This document shows, piece after piece, positions 9,965-17,573 of a DNA stretch of 64,000 nt. The translations under genes and the position numbers were made by a program. A model generated the notes under the pieces. It made no database searches and had not been told where the DNA came from. It was given only the letters and a program-made list of their open reading frames with translations. The first letter of the stretch is position 1. Each line of letters begins with the position of its first letter. The stretch spans positions 62,001 to 126,000 of the forward strand of contig NZ_JAPCWE010000001.1 of the NCBI RefSeq assembly GCF_025943985.1, in the 5' to 3' direction. The stretch is from Anaerorudis cellulosivorans. GTDB taxonomy: Bacteria > Bacteroidota > Bacteroidia > Bacteroidales > Dysgonomonadaceae.

Positions 9965-10164
9965 CAAGAGAGAAAAAAACCATTCGATTCTTTCCCCGCC
10001 TCTGCTCGTACGCTTGTGCAGCCGCCGTCCCCGTTTTTCCACTTCTTCCGCTTCTTTCGCCGCTTCTCCCACTGCCTTCGCTTTTCCGCCCTCTCCGGCC
10101 TTCATCATCTACCAACTCTTGAACAAACTCATCGTTTTTGCTCCGCTTTTAACCCCAAATCCTA
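9965..10164. other. Gene-free pyrimidine-rich stretch
   Basis: The plus strand is strongly C/T-biased (CTTCTTCCGCTTCTTTCGCC and similar), much more GC-rich than the mannan genes. It leads into the TTCCTACAC repeat patch. Open frames on both strands give low-complexity Gly/Ala/Glu/Lys or Phe/Ser/Pro strings and are not convincing genes. Confidence 0.5.
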
Positions 10165-10290
10165 CACTTTCCTACACTTTCCTACGCACCCGAAACCCGC
10201 TCCCCATCTAACTTTCCTACACTTCCTACACTTCCTACACTTCTTGTTTTTCTTACACTTCCGGCTCTCTACATTCCTACACTTATCGCC
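10165..10290 (-). repeat. GTGTAGGAA minisatellite, patch D
   Basis: On the plus strand this reads as repeated TTCCTACACTT units of 9-10 bp, interrupted by a CACCCGAAACCCGCTCCCC-type insert that recurs in the patch at 19.3 kb. It is one of five patches in the window (also 19.25, 35.82, 42.46 and 52.91 kb), all intergenic. Confidence 0.85.
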
Positions 10291-10310
10291 TTCCACGAAA
10301 AAGTCAAGAT

Positions 10311-10397
10311 TGTATCGTCCTGAAATTTGTTTACAGTTTTTAGTTTATAATCCTGAATCCTGTTTACTTTTTTGTAAACCTATTTCAGAACTAGACA
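10311..10397 (-). mobile_element. MITE-like miniature of the IS3-family element (87 bp)
   Basis: It begins TGTATCGTCCTGA and ends with the reverse complement of TGTCTAGTTCTGAAATAGG. These are the right and left ends of the full-length IS3 element at 61875-63279, joined with almost nothing between. An extra internal TCCTGAATCCTGTTTAC suggests a second, nested end. It abuts the minisatellite patch, and no coding sequence remains. Confidence 0.65.
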
Positions 10398-10402
10398 CTT
10401 TT

Positions 10403-10777
10403 TTATTTACCGGTTTTCTCAGCCGCAAAATTCATCTCTCCTATTGAAGTATGGGCAACACCCCGGATTTTTTTACCCTCAACCTTGGCTTTAACATCTA
10501 CGTATTCATTGTCAACATACAGATTACATCTTAAAGAGTCCTTAGCATAACGTAGATTCGTCAATTTAATTTTATTGCCTTCACCAAATTTAACTTCCCC
10601 TTCCAACCTATTCTCTTTTTCAAAAAAATACAGCATCCCTTTCTCATAACCATAAGGTGCGGAAGGCACTTCAAATTTCCATTCGCCAACAAGACCTTTA
10701 TAATCTTGATCTATACCGGCATTTGTTGAAATGGCAACAAACGCAGCGATGCATGCAAAAACCAACATCTTTTTCAT
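10403..10777 (-). CDS. Small secreted beta-rich protein, function unknown
   Basis: The 124-residue protein has a signal peptide (cleavage near TNA-GID) and a compact mature part of about 100 residues with alternating hydrophobic/charged strands (GEWKFEVPS, GMLYFFEKENRLEGEV, LRCNLYVDNEYVDVKAKV). I recognise a general pattern of small secreted Bacteroidales domains but cannot name a function. Part of its 3' end has a decayed second copy at 12664-12740. Its upstream region ends in a copy of the IS110 left end (from 10833), so its original promoter may have been replaced by IS sequence. Confidence 0.7.
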   Translation of the reverse strand: MKKMLVFACIAAFVAISTNAGIDQDYKGLVGEWKFEVPSAPYGYEKGMLYFFEKENRLEGEVKFGEGNKIKLTNLRYAKDSLRCNLYVDNEYVDVKAKVEGKKIRGVAHTSIGEMNFAAEKTGK

Positions 10778-10832
10778 TTTCTCATGATTTTAAAAATTTA
10801 TACAATTCTATTGTTTTTCAAAAACTCTTTTC

Positions 10833-11012
10833 TAAAATTACCGGAATAAATTGTCTGACAATTCATTTATTTTTCGTTGGTCAATGAAAATCAACTTACA
10901 AAGGTAACATTTGTGCTTCAAGCACCATACGGTAAGCCGTTAAAGTTTTGTGGGCTTGATTTTTTATTTTTGCTCGTTTGGAAATACCTCTTTTTTCATG
11001 TACATTTGTTTC
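10833..11012 (-). mobile_element. Orphan IS110 left end (non-coding segment without transposase)
   Basis: Read on the minus strand, this 180-bp segment matches, with scattered mismatches, the non-coding sequence right upstream of the IS110 transposase (40668-40850). Shared landmarks include ACCGGAATAAATTGT, TTATTTTTCGTTGGT, ACAAAGGTAACATTTGTGCT and ACGGTAAGCCGTTAAAGTTT. In IS110-type elements this segment carries the left end and the bridge-RNA locus. No transposase follows: the small secreted gene begins instead. Confidence 0.75.
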
Positions 11013-11259
11013 GATAAAGAATATCAAGAAAATTTGTTGTTTAATAAAAGAAAAAATAGATGCAGAATAACGCAAAACCTTTTGTGAAATGGGTTGGGTT
11101 TGTTCATTTTCCTCAACAAAACGTGTTTTATATGTCGAACATCAAGTTTCAATTCATACACAAAAGAAAGTTTTGACGACAGTGAGCAAATTCGTCTAAC
11201 ACGATTTTGTACTACGCTCGAAGTTCTCGTTCAAAGAAATATTTCATAATCTTGCCTAG
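11013..11259. other. Gene-free stretch before the HARE-domain gene
   Basis: AT-rich, with weak continuing similarity to the region upstream of the IS110 left end and no convincing ORF or hairpin. It presumably holds the promoter of the downstream pair, but no clean TANNTTTG box was identified. Confidence 0.4.
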
Positions 11260-12006
11260 ATGAAACAATACGAAGCTGTGATATTAACACTGGAAAAACT
11301 TGGAGGAGTTGCAACATTAGGACAATTGTACCAAGAAGTTTTAAAGATAGAAGATTGTAAATGGAAAACAAAAACTCCATTTGCAAGTATTAGAAGAATA
11401 GTACAAACTAATGAAAATATTTTTAAAATAAAACCAGGGTTATATGGGCTAAAACAATTAAGAAAAGAAATCGAAAATAGAGGAATTATAATAGAAACTG
11501 ATAAAACAAAAGACGCAATCGAACTACAAGAATTTAATCACTCTTATTATCAGGGTTTACTTTTAATTGTTGGGGAATTAAAAGGATTATCAACATTCGT
11601 CCCTAATCAGGATAAAAACCGAAAATTTTATGATGGGAGAAAATTAGGAGATATTAGCTCACTGTCAGAATTACCAAAATTTTCTTTCAATTATTTAGTT
11701 CAAAGAAGTTCAACAGTCGATGTTATCTGGTTCAACGAGAGAAATATGCCTCATTCTTTTTTCGAAGTTGAGCATTCAACCGACATTCAAAATTCATTGC
11801 TAAAATTTAATGATTTACAAGACTTTTATTCCCGCATGGTTATTGTTGCTGACAATAGAAGAAGAGAAGAGTTTTTGAATAAAATAAAGTATTCTTCTTT
11901 TAAAGATTTAACAAAAAATAACAGAGTGTCGTTCCTCGACTATGAAGCATTAAATAACCAATATGAAAGTCTGATTGAACAACAAAAATTCGAATTCATT
12001 CTTTAA
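11260..12006 (+). CDS. HARE-HTH protein with possible PD-(D/E)XK nuclease domain
   Basis: The 248-residue protein starts with a winged-helix of the HARE type (residues 1-65: YEAVILTLEKLGGVATLGQLY ending FKIKPGLYGLK), a DNA-binding module often fused to restriction or modification proteins. The C-terminal half has VDVIWFNERN followed by FFEVEHSTD, an Asp then Glu-x-Glu pattern on adjacent strands that resembles a nuclease core with a non-standard last residue. A 14-bp gap leads to a DpnD-like gene, so the two are probably co-transcribed. A restriction-like or DNA-sensing role is plausible, but the nuclease call is inference. Confidence 0.6.
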   Translation: MKQYEAVILTLEKLGGVATLGQLYQEVLKIEDCKWKTKTPFASIRRIVQTNENIFKIKPGLYGLKQLRKEIENRGIIIETDKTKDAIELQEFNHSYYQGLLLIVGELKGLSTFVPNQDKNRKFYDGRKLGDISSLSELPKFSFNYLVQRSSTVDVIWFNERNMPHSFFEVEHSTDIQNSLLKFNDLQDFYSRMVIVADNRRREEFLNKIKYSSFKDLTKNNRVSFLDYEALNNQYESLIEQQKFEFIL

Positions 12007-12020
12007 ATTGTAGAATAGAT

Positions 12021-12422
12021 ATGGAAACATTTGTAATAGAAGTTCAAGAAATTTTATCAAGGAAAATCGGTGTTGAAGCGGAAAATCTTGAGGGTGCAAT
12101 ATCAAAAGTAAAAGAAGATTATCGTAAAGAAGAAATTGTTTTGGATTCAGATGATTTTCTAGAAGTTGATTTTTATCCTTACATAGATCATTCTCGGATT
12201 GATGACATATTACAAATGAAATACGAAGATCCAAGAACTAAGTTAAGTGAAATTCTTTGTCTGATTGGTATTCCGAAAGAAAAATCTAACCTCATTGCTA
12301 CAGAAGCAGGGAGTACTCAATGTATTGTAAATGAAGAATATTTATTTGAACTTAAGATTAAATCTTATTTTATAAAGGAAGCTATAAAATATATAGATAT
12401 GTTTTATAAAGGTGAACTTTAA
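12021..12422 (+). CDS. DpnD/PcfM-like small protein
   Basis: In this 133-residue protein, residues 1-52 match the DpnD/PcfM pattern: FVIEVQEILSRKIGVEAENL, then the acidic motif EEIVLDSDDFLEVDF. DpnD-type proteins occur beside restriction systems and on conjugative elements, with no settled biochemical role. The C-terminal 80 residues are helical, with no recognised motif. It follows the HARE-domain gene with 14 bp between them, so the pair is likely one accessory module. Confidence 0.65.
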   Translation: METFVIEVQEILSRKIGVEAENLEGAISKVKEDYRKEEIVLDSDDFLEVDFYPYIDHSRIDDILQMKYEDPRTKLSEILCLIGIPKEKSNLIATEAGSTQCIVNEEYLFELKIKSYFIKEAIKYIDMFYKGEL

Positions 12423-12663
12423 GTTCAACATGATTTTGCCGACCCTCTGAATTTTATATCATCGAGATTTAATTTTAGAAAACAAAATATCCTAATAACT
12501 TTTTAAACAGAATATGAAATTTTGAGGGGAATTCTCTACTGCTCGAACCACCGAGAGAGAAAGCGTGTTTATCAAAAGGCAACAACCATAATGGCTGCGC
12601 TTCATATGTTTGGAAATTTATACCCGGTACATGTTAAGAACAAATGTATTTTTTCTCTTCTCG
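12423..12663. other. Gene-free, degenerate stretch
   Basis: AT-rich at first, then CTGCTCGAACCACCGAGAGA, which on the minus strand has a TTCGA core but no matching tRNA arms. No ORF with recognisable content. It separates the intact DpnD-like gene from the relics on the other strand. Confidence 0.4.
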
Positions 12664-12740
12664 GCTTCTTTTATATTTGCCTACTTTTTCAACCGTAAAA
12701 TTCATTCCGCCTATCGAAGTATTGGCAACCCCATGAATGA
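12664..12740 (-). pseudogene. 3' relic of a small secreted protein like that at 10403-10777
   Basis: On the minus strand one frame reads HGVANTSIGGMNFTVEKVGK, closely matching the C-terminus GVAHTSIGEMNFAAEKTGK of the intact gene at 10403-10777. No start or upstream coding sequence survives, so this is a fragment of a paralogue. Confidence 0.7.
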
Positions 12741-12775
12741 GTCGGCTAACAGTTCACTGTCACCGTATCATGTGT

Positions 12776-13180
12776 TTACTGCTCCCACTTCATGGTTGGA
12801 GTTGAACCCATATCCAATTCGATCATCCCTTCTTTTAGTATGTCGCTGTGAGATAAATAATTATTGGTATATGCTTTCCCTTTCAATTTAACAGACCGGA
12901 TTTATATATATTTTCGGAAGAAGCATTATGGGCAACAAGGATAATTTTTTTGTTGTTTCTCAACTTTATCACGGCTTTCTTAAAACTCGGACTCGCAATC
13001 ATGTAATCATGTAATAAGGTTTTTCCGCCCACAAACGAAGGATAATGCTCGTCCACGTCGTTAAAAGTGAGCAGGAGAAACGGATGCTCTGTGCAACGCT
13101 CTGTAAAACTTGCACTTATCTTCTTATGACATTTAACCTTAATAAAATAGATGATAGCGGCGGTATCATTTAAGCGATAT
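12776..13180 (-). pseudogene. Relic containing the C-terminus of a GH92 alpha-mannosidase
   Basis: The minus-strand frame directly after the barrel gene stop reads on without any start codon. From about 12993 down it gives SPSFKKAVIKL, KKIILVAHNASSENIY, then after one in-frame TGA KAYTNNYLSHSDILKEGMIE and DMGSTPTMKW. This is the C-terminal pattern of GH92 mannosidases (NGK.Y..N.L.H..I..GG.L.F.MG..P...W), with the Gly of LNGK changed to a stop. The part before 12993 (HPFLLLTFNDVDEHYPSF) is not recognised. It is a dead 3' fragment hinting at a lost alpha-mannan enzyme. Confidence 0.6.
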
Positions 13181-13182
13181 TA

Positions 13183-14655
13183 TCAATAATCCGGCATGAG
13201 GTCTTTAGGGATATCTCTTCTTTTGTTTCCGAAAACAAGATTCACGCTTAACGCCAAATTGACCCCTTTGCTTTTATAAGGTACCGGTAGCTTACGGGAA
13301 GACACGGAAGCATCGCCTTCATCTAACGGCAGCGGGGCATTGTTGAAAGAAAAGTAATCACCCGATAAACACCAGTGAATAAATCCGGTACGAAGCCCCA
13401 TGGCCATGCCTGCGTTGCTCATTTTTCCATTCGTCAACGAATAGGAGAAAGACATATTGAAAGCACTGCCGGGTTTCAGATTGACCGACGCCGTCAATTC
13501 TTCATAAATATTCCGTTTCACTTTCATTGTCCGCGACAGCATACCCACACTGATTTTATTGTTGCGAAAACCATATTCGGCTGCAATATTCAGTTTAGGA
13601 GAAGTATAGGTGGTAAAAGAATGGGTCGCCTGTTCAGTAGTATAGGAATTCTTAAATGCGGTTTCTAAGGAATCCGTAAAAGCCTCCATGTTCACGGAAT
13701 CCAAGTTGTTGATTTGGGCAATTCCTTCGAAAGTGTAATCCACGGAATACCCTACCCGTTTAACATTGCCGTTCCAACGAATCATCCCCAAATCGATCAG
13801 GGCTGCCGATAAAGTTAACCGTTCAGTAGTTTTATACGTAAAGCCGATATCGATACCTGCTCCCATCCCCGAAGGTTTGAGCCAACCGTTAACCGAAGAA
13901 GGTTCATTAAAGTCGATCGACTCTAAGTTGTCGCCCACGATAACTTCGGCCGGAGAAGAAATGTTTATCGATCCCTTTCCTTTTAATGTCCACGCTTCTA
14001 TGCCGGCATTTAAATCCAAGTATTCATTGGAAGTGGAAACATTGGCTGTACCATACAAAAATTTAAGTTTACCTCCCACCGTCCACCGGTCATTTACTAT
14101 TCTGGAATAGCCCAAAGCTGCTTCAGTATAGACAGAGGCATTGGCATTCAGATTTTTAAAATCGAAATAATTGTTCTCCGGATTCGGCGTGCCATAAAGC
14201 AACAGTTTCATCATCTCTTTCGGTAGCGATAATTGTCCGTCCACTTTTTCGGTAATTCCAAAAGTAAAATAAGAAATACCGCGACGGAATCCGAAGGAAA
14301 GCAAATTGAGTTGCAAATCGGTATTGAGCAACGTGTTCGAATGGAGTGACTTGTAAAATTTATCTTTGTCTCCCGCAGGATTCAAAAACCAGATGGTTTC
14401 TCCGTTCTGTTTATATACCACATCTTTAAGGGTCAACGAATTATTCCCGATACCTAAATAAGTATACCCCAACACAGGAAGTCCCAAATAAAAACTGTTC
14501 ATCGGCTGAAAGGCAGGATTCAAAGCGTTGCGAACCGGCATATTGTCCATGAAATAAAGCGTATTGAGCTGTTGAGCCTTTACAGATAGAATGGAAACCA
14601 TGCACAACAGACTGATGGTGGCTGAAGTAATCATTGTTTTCATGGGTATATTCAA
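13183..14655 (-). CDS. DUF5723-like outer-membrane beta-barrel protein
   Basis: The 490-residue protein has a signal peptide (cleavage near VKA-QQL). The mature part is a string of amphipathic strands with Tyr/Phe girdles (GFRRGISYFTFGITEKVDG, GFTYKTTERLTLSAALIDLG) and a late barrel strand (GVNLALSVNLVFG), typical of PorP/SprF/PorV-like outer-membrane proteins of Bacteroidota. Either ATG at 14655 or one four codons later gives a good signal sequence. The start overlaps the stop of the upstream lipoprotein gene (ATGA-type), so the two are translationally coupled and may work together at the outer membrane. The exact role is unknown. Confidence 0.75.
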   Translation of the reverse strand: MNIPMKTMITSATISLLCMVSILSVKAQQLNTLYFMDNMPVRNALNPAFQPMNSFYLGLPVLGYTYLGIGNNSLTLKDVVYKQNGETIWFLNPAGDKDKFYKSLHSNTLLNTDLQLNLLSFGFRRGISYFTFGITEKVDGQLSLPKEMMKLLLYGTPNPENNYFDFKNLNANASVYTEAALGYSRIVNDRWTVGGKLKFLYGTANVSTSNEYLDLNAGIEAWTLKGKGSINISSPAEVIVGDNLESIDFNEPSSVNGWLKPSGMGAGIDIGFTYKTTERLTLSAALIDLGMIRWNGNVKRVGYSVDYTFEGIAQINNLDSVNMEAFTDSLETAFKNSYTTEQATHSFTTYTSPKLNIAAEYGFRNNKISVGMLSRTMKVKRNIYEELTASVNLKPGSAFNMSFSYSLTNGKMSNAGMAMGLRTGFIHWCLSGDYFSFNNAPLPLDEGDASVSSRKLPVPYKSKGVNLALSVNLVFGNKRRDIPKDLMPDY

Positions 14656-16337
14656 TTTTTATTGGAATCGGTATTTTTTACACTTCCCCGGACAAACATT
14701 CCCAATTTAACGCCAAAATAGTTGGAGGTCGTAAAATGAATAAACGAACGATCATCTTTACTGTCTATTCGAAACCGGTATGCGATATGGTTCGCTTTTT
14801 TTAAATCTTCTATCTGACTGTTCGTTAATCCAATTTCAATTTTTTGAGGAGTAACTCCTCCCTGTGTCACATAACCGCCGGCATCAATTGCAGGAGCATC
14901 GATAGGATAATCCGTATCCAAATCGGAGGTTATTTCCCTGTTGAGTGAATCCAACAGGATGATAGACAAGTCTCCTTTAATCGGTAACCCGTTTGAAACG
15001 GTAAGGATTAACTTGGCATTGTCGATACTTGCCTCTTCGAGTGCATCGTCGATATCGTCGCCTACATCCTTAATCGTATCGTTCAGTTCGTAATAACTTT
15101 CGGGTTTGAGATACAGGGGAATCTGAATCTTGTATATCACTTTGATTGCTGCATCGGGTGTGATAAAATTCGGTGTCGGGTCACGGTTGATCTTATCTTC
15201 GTCCAGACGAACGGTATACTTAAATTCAATCACATCAGGGAGGGTCGGATGATCGAAAAATTGATCGATAGCTCCATACTCCTTATTTATTTGACGCAAT
15301 TGTTTCGCAACCCAAAGACCCGGCCGACCGGGTTTATCATTCAACGCTTCGGTGGTGAAATGATTGCCATCGAAAGAAGCATAGATTGCCTGCTCCGGAG
15401 CAGATTCGCTGTATGCTTTTACGTATGCCACATCAAGAAGCATATACGTTCCGATATTGCTTTTGACGGTAAGATCACATCGGGGATCGGCAAATTTGAA
15501 ATTTCCATCCCACGTGAAAGAAGGCAAATCTAAATTCAGTTTGAATGTTGTGGCAGCAATTTCGGAGGGTTCGAATTTACCGTAGGCAACCTCAAATTGA
15601 AGTTGGGTAAATTTCAATTCAACGTTCACCATGGATGATGGTCTTACGGTAACGGGAGAATTCCCGGCTTTTAACTCGACCTTTACGGCAACGGGAATCC
15701 CGCTTGCATGAGCAGTGTTTATCGCAACATCCTGAATAGGGATAGAGTCCGCTTGATTAAAACCGGCAGGTACGTAAACAAGACTCAACGGTGAACCATC
15801 CGACTTGCGGACTCTCTCCGGCGGAAATTCCAGCGTAATCCGGGTATTGCCGGGTGATAATGATGCAATATTGGCAACATTCACCTTAATGGTCAACGTT
15901 GCGGACTTAATTTGTATGCTGTCAACGATTTCTTCCGGAGAACGATTCAAACCCAAGTCGATAGTGCCATTGCTTGTGACGGAGAAAGAAGAATTGGCAG
16001 GAATGGTTTGGGTGCCCATCGGAGAAACCGGGATTGACATGCTGAGCGGTTGCGAATACTCCCGCAGATCGATTTCCCTAAATCCCGATTCGATACTATC
16101 CACCTGCCGATAAAGAATTTCCTGTCCTTCGGTAACCAAAATGTTTTGGCTGTCCAGTTGGTGCACCAACTCTTCCATGCTCAGATTGGCTTCGCCAATG
16201 GGAATGGCCAATGATCCGCTCCATTGAATATCGGAAGAGATGTTCAGCAGGTCGATATCGTTCATGCACGACGGCAAAAAAGAAAAACAGAAAGTAATTG
16301 CCAAAAAACAATAAGTAACTACTCTTTTCATTTTCAT
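14652..16337 (-). CDS. Large outer-membrane or surface lipoprotein, function unknown
   Basis: The 561-residue protein has a lipoprotein signal ending LPSC-MNDID. The mature protein is beta-rich, with repeated Ig-like stretches (NSSFSVTSNGTIDLGLNRSPE, SATLTIKVNVANIASLSPG) and no catalytic motif I can see. It is the first gene of a two-gene unit with the barrel protein (4-bp overlap). Its upstream sequence shares a roughly 65-bp block with the sequence upstream of the propeller gene at 51.26 kb, which suggests a common regulatory input. Confidence 0.65.
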   Translation of the reverse strand: MKMKRVVTYCFLAITFCFSFLPSCMNDIDLLNISSDIQWSGSLAIPIGEANLSMEELVHQLDSQNILVTEGQEILYRQVDSIESGFREIDLREYSQPLSMSIPVSPMGTQTIPANSSFSVTSNGTIDLGLNRSPEEIVDSIQIKSATLTIKVNVANIASLSPGNTRITLEFPPERVRKSDGSPLSLVYVPAGFNQADSIPIQDVAINTAHASGIPVAVKVELKAGNSPVTVRPSSMVNVELKFTQLQFEVAYGKFEPSEIAATTFKLNLDLPSFTWDGNFKFADPRCDLTVKSNIGTYMLLDVAYVKAYSESAPEQAIYASFDGNHFTTEALNDKPGRPGLWVAKQLRQINKEYGAIDQFFDHPTLPDVIEFKYTVRLDEDKINRDPTPNFITPDAAIKVIYKIQIPLYLKPESYYELNDTIKDVGDDIDDALEEASIDNAKLILTVSNGLPIKGDLSIILLDSLNREITSDLDTDYPIDAPAIDAGGYVTQGGVTPQKIEIGLTNSQIEDLKKANHIAYRFRIDSKDDRSFIHFTTSNYFGVKLGMFVRGSVKNTDSNKN

Positions 16338-16390
16338 CCAACTTATAAAGTTTAATAAAGTTATTTGTGAAAAATTGGATTTTATTTCGA

Positions 16391-16456
16391 TTCAAAAGTA
16401 TAATTTTATTTTAATATTCACAAGGATTTTTTAAAATTTTAGGTTTTAACATAAAC
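16391..16456 (-). promoter_or_regulatory. Upstream block shared with the 51.26-kb gene (copy 1)
   Basis: On the minus strand it reads GTTTATGTTAAAACCT, then TTAAAAAATCCTT, then AAAATAAAATTATACTTTT, ending 54 bp before the lipoprotein start. The same order and near-identical words occur at 51059-51127 upstream of the propeller gene. TACTTTTG here fits the TANNTTTG -7 box. Both sites also carry TAAACAACCTTGTGAA nearby. Confidence 0.55.
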
Positions 16457-16503
16457 TGTCAAGTTTCACAAGGTTGTTTATGGAGTATGAAAATTAAAAG
16501 ACA

Positions 16504-16540
16504 AATCATCATCAGGATATAGGTATACCTGATGATGATT
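16504..16540. terminator. 13-bp hairpin, probable bidirectional terminator
   Basis: Perfect stem AATCATCATCAGG / CCTGATGATGATT with an 11-nt loop and short T/A tails on both sides. It lies between the IS21 element and the lipoprotein promoter region and could insulate the two. Confidence 0.5.
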
Positions 16541-16599
16541 TTCGAGTTGGTTCTTGAATTTTAACAGGCTCTCTATCCTTGCTTATAAGAAGCTTTAGC

Positions 16600-16660
16600 C
16601 TCAAAAGGACTTACAGTCCGTTATCCCACAACCCACCGCCTTTAGGCGTGTGGTATGATG
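16600..16660. repeat. Possible IS200/IS605-type end hairpin, orphan
   Basis: The segment ACAACCCACCGCCTTTAGGC followed by GTGTGG folds into a GC-rich hairpin with a TTTA loop, in the style of IS200/IS605 (TnpB-associated) right ends. No tnpA or tnpB remains nearby. The IS21 element begins about 20 bp further on. This is recognition by shape only. Confidence 0.35.
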
Positions 16661-16746
16661 AGTTGATTCGTTTGTTTATTTCACTCTAAAAGTATACCGG
16701 TATTTCAATCCAAAAGTATACCAATTTAAAATAAATTCCAAGTTAG

Positions 16747-16784
16747 TTTTATCCTTTTTGGAGGTACCTCCAAAAAGGATAAAA
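16747..16784. terminator. Perfect 38-bp palindrome downstream of istB
   Basis: TTTTATCCTTTTTGGAGGT followed directly by its exact reverse complement, with no loop. It lies inside the IS21 end, about 35 bp after the istB stop. It likely ends istAB transcription and blocks read-in from outside. Confidence 0.7.
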
Positions 16785-16817
16785 CGGGCGCTCTTATTTT
16801 GGTAGATGTTGATGTTT

Positions 16818-17573
16818 TCATTTCCCACTCATCATATCTCTGGTTTGTTTCAGTCGGTACGATTCCCCGTTCATATCTATCAGATAAGCCTTATGAGTTA
16901 ATCTGTCAACCAGAGCAGCCGTCAATACGGGATCGCCGAAGATTTCTTCCCATCGATCGAATCCCAGGTTCGTAGTGATGATGGTCGATTTTCTGCCCGT
17001 TCTCAAAGAGAGATGATTGAAAAGCAGCTCCGCACCCTGTTTATCGAAGGAAACATAACCAAATTCATCGCAGATGACCAGGTCATATTTTTCAAATTGT
17101 GCTTCTACCTGTCTTAAAGTTCGCCCGGCATGTGATTCACGCAGCTGGGTCAATAAGCGGTGAACGGTGGTGAAGAGTACTTTATATCCCTGTATGCAGG
17201 CTTTCAGTCCCAGTCCTATGGCGATATGGGTTTTGCCCGTACCGGGATTGCCGGCAAGTATCACGTTTTGGGCGGAGGCTATAAAATCCAATCTTTCCAG
17301 TATGGGCAGTTTCTCTTGGGCAGCCGGTGGTAACTGACTGCGGTCAAGATCGGAAAGATACATCCTGGAGGGAAATTGTGCATTTCTTATCTGCGTCTTT
17401 TTCCGATTCTCAAGCCGTAACTCATATTCCCGTTCCATGAGCTTTAACAGATAGTCTTCATAGTCAAGCCTCTCCCCGGCGGCTTCCATGGCCAGTTCCT
17501 TGTAGTCTCGACGGAAGGCCGGCAGGCGAAGCTCCTTACTGTAGGTTATTATTTGTTGATTGACGGTATCCAT
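16818..17573 (-). CDS. istB: IS21 helper ATPase IstB
   Basis: The 251-residue protein is a DnaC-like AAA+ ATPase with Walker A GNPGTGKT (about residue 108), Walker B LVICDEFGY and the family's C-terminal sensor region. IstB binds target DNA and stimulates the IstA transposase. Its start lies inside the end of istA (38-bp overlap), the usual arrangement for this family. Length and motifs are normal. Confidence 0.95.
   Translation of the reverse strand: MDTVNQQIITYSKELRLPAFRRDYKELAMEAAGERLDYEDYLLKLMEREYELRLENRKKTQIRNAQFPSRMYLSDLDRSQLPPAAQEKLPILERLDFIASAQNVILAGNPGTGKTHIAIGLGLKACIQGYKVLFTTVHRLLTQLRESHAGRTLRQVEAQFEKYDLVICDEFGYVSFDKQGAELLFNHLSLRTGRKSTIITTNLGFDRWEEIFGDPVLTAALVDRLTHKAYLIDMNGESYRLKQTRDMMSGK

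Noticed and set aside
9974-10115. Open frame of Gly/Ala/Glu/Lys-rich peptides on the minus strand after the GH26 gene
   Set aside because: Low-complexity translation of a C/T-rich stretch, with no signal, domain or start context; it also overlaps the end of the mannanase gene.
12540-12580. TTCGA-containing segment that could be a tRNA T-arm on the minus strand
   Set aside because: No acceptor, D or anticodon arms can be drawn around it.
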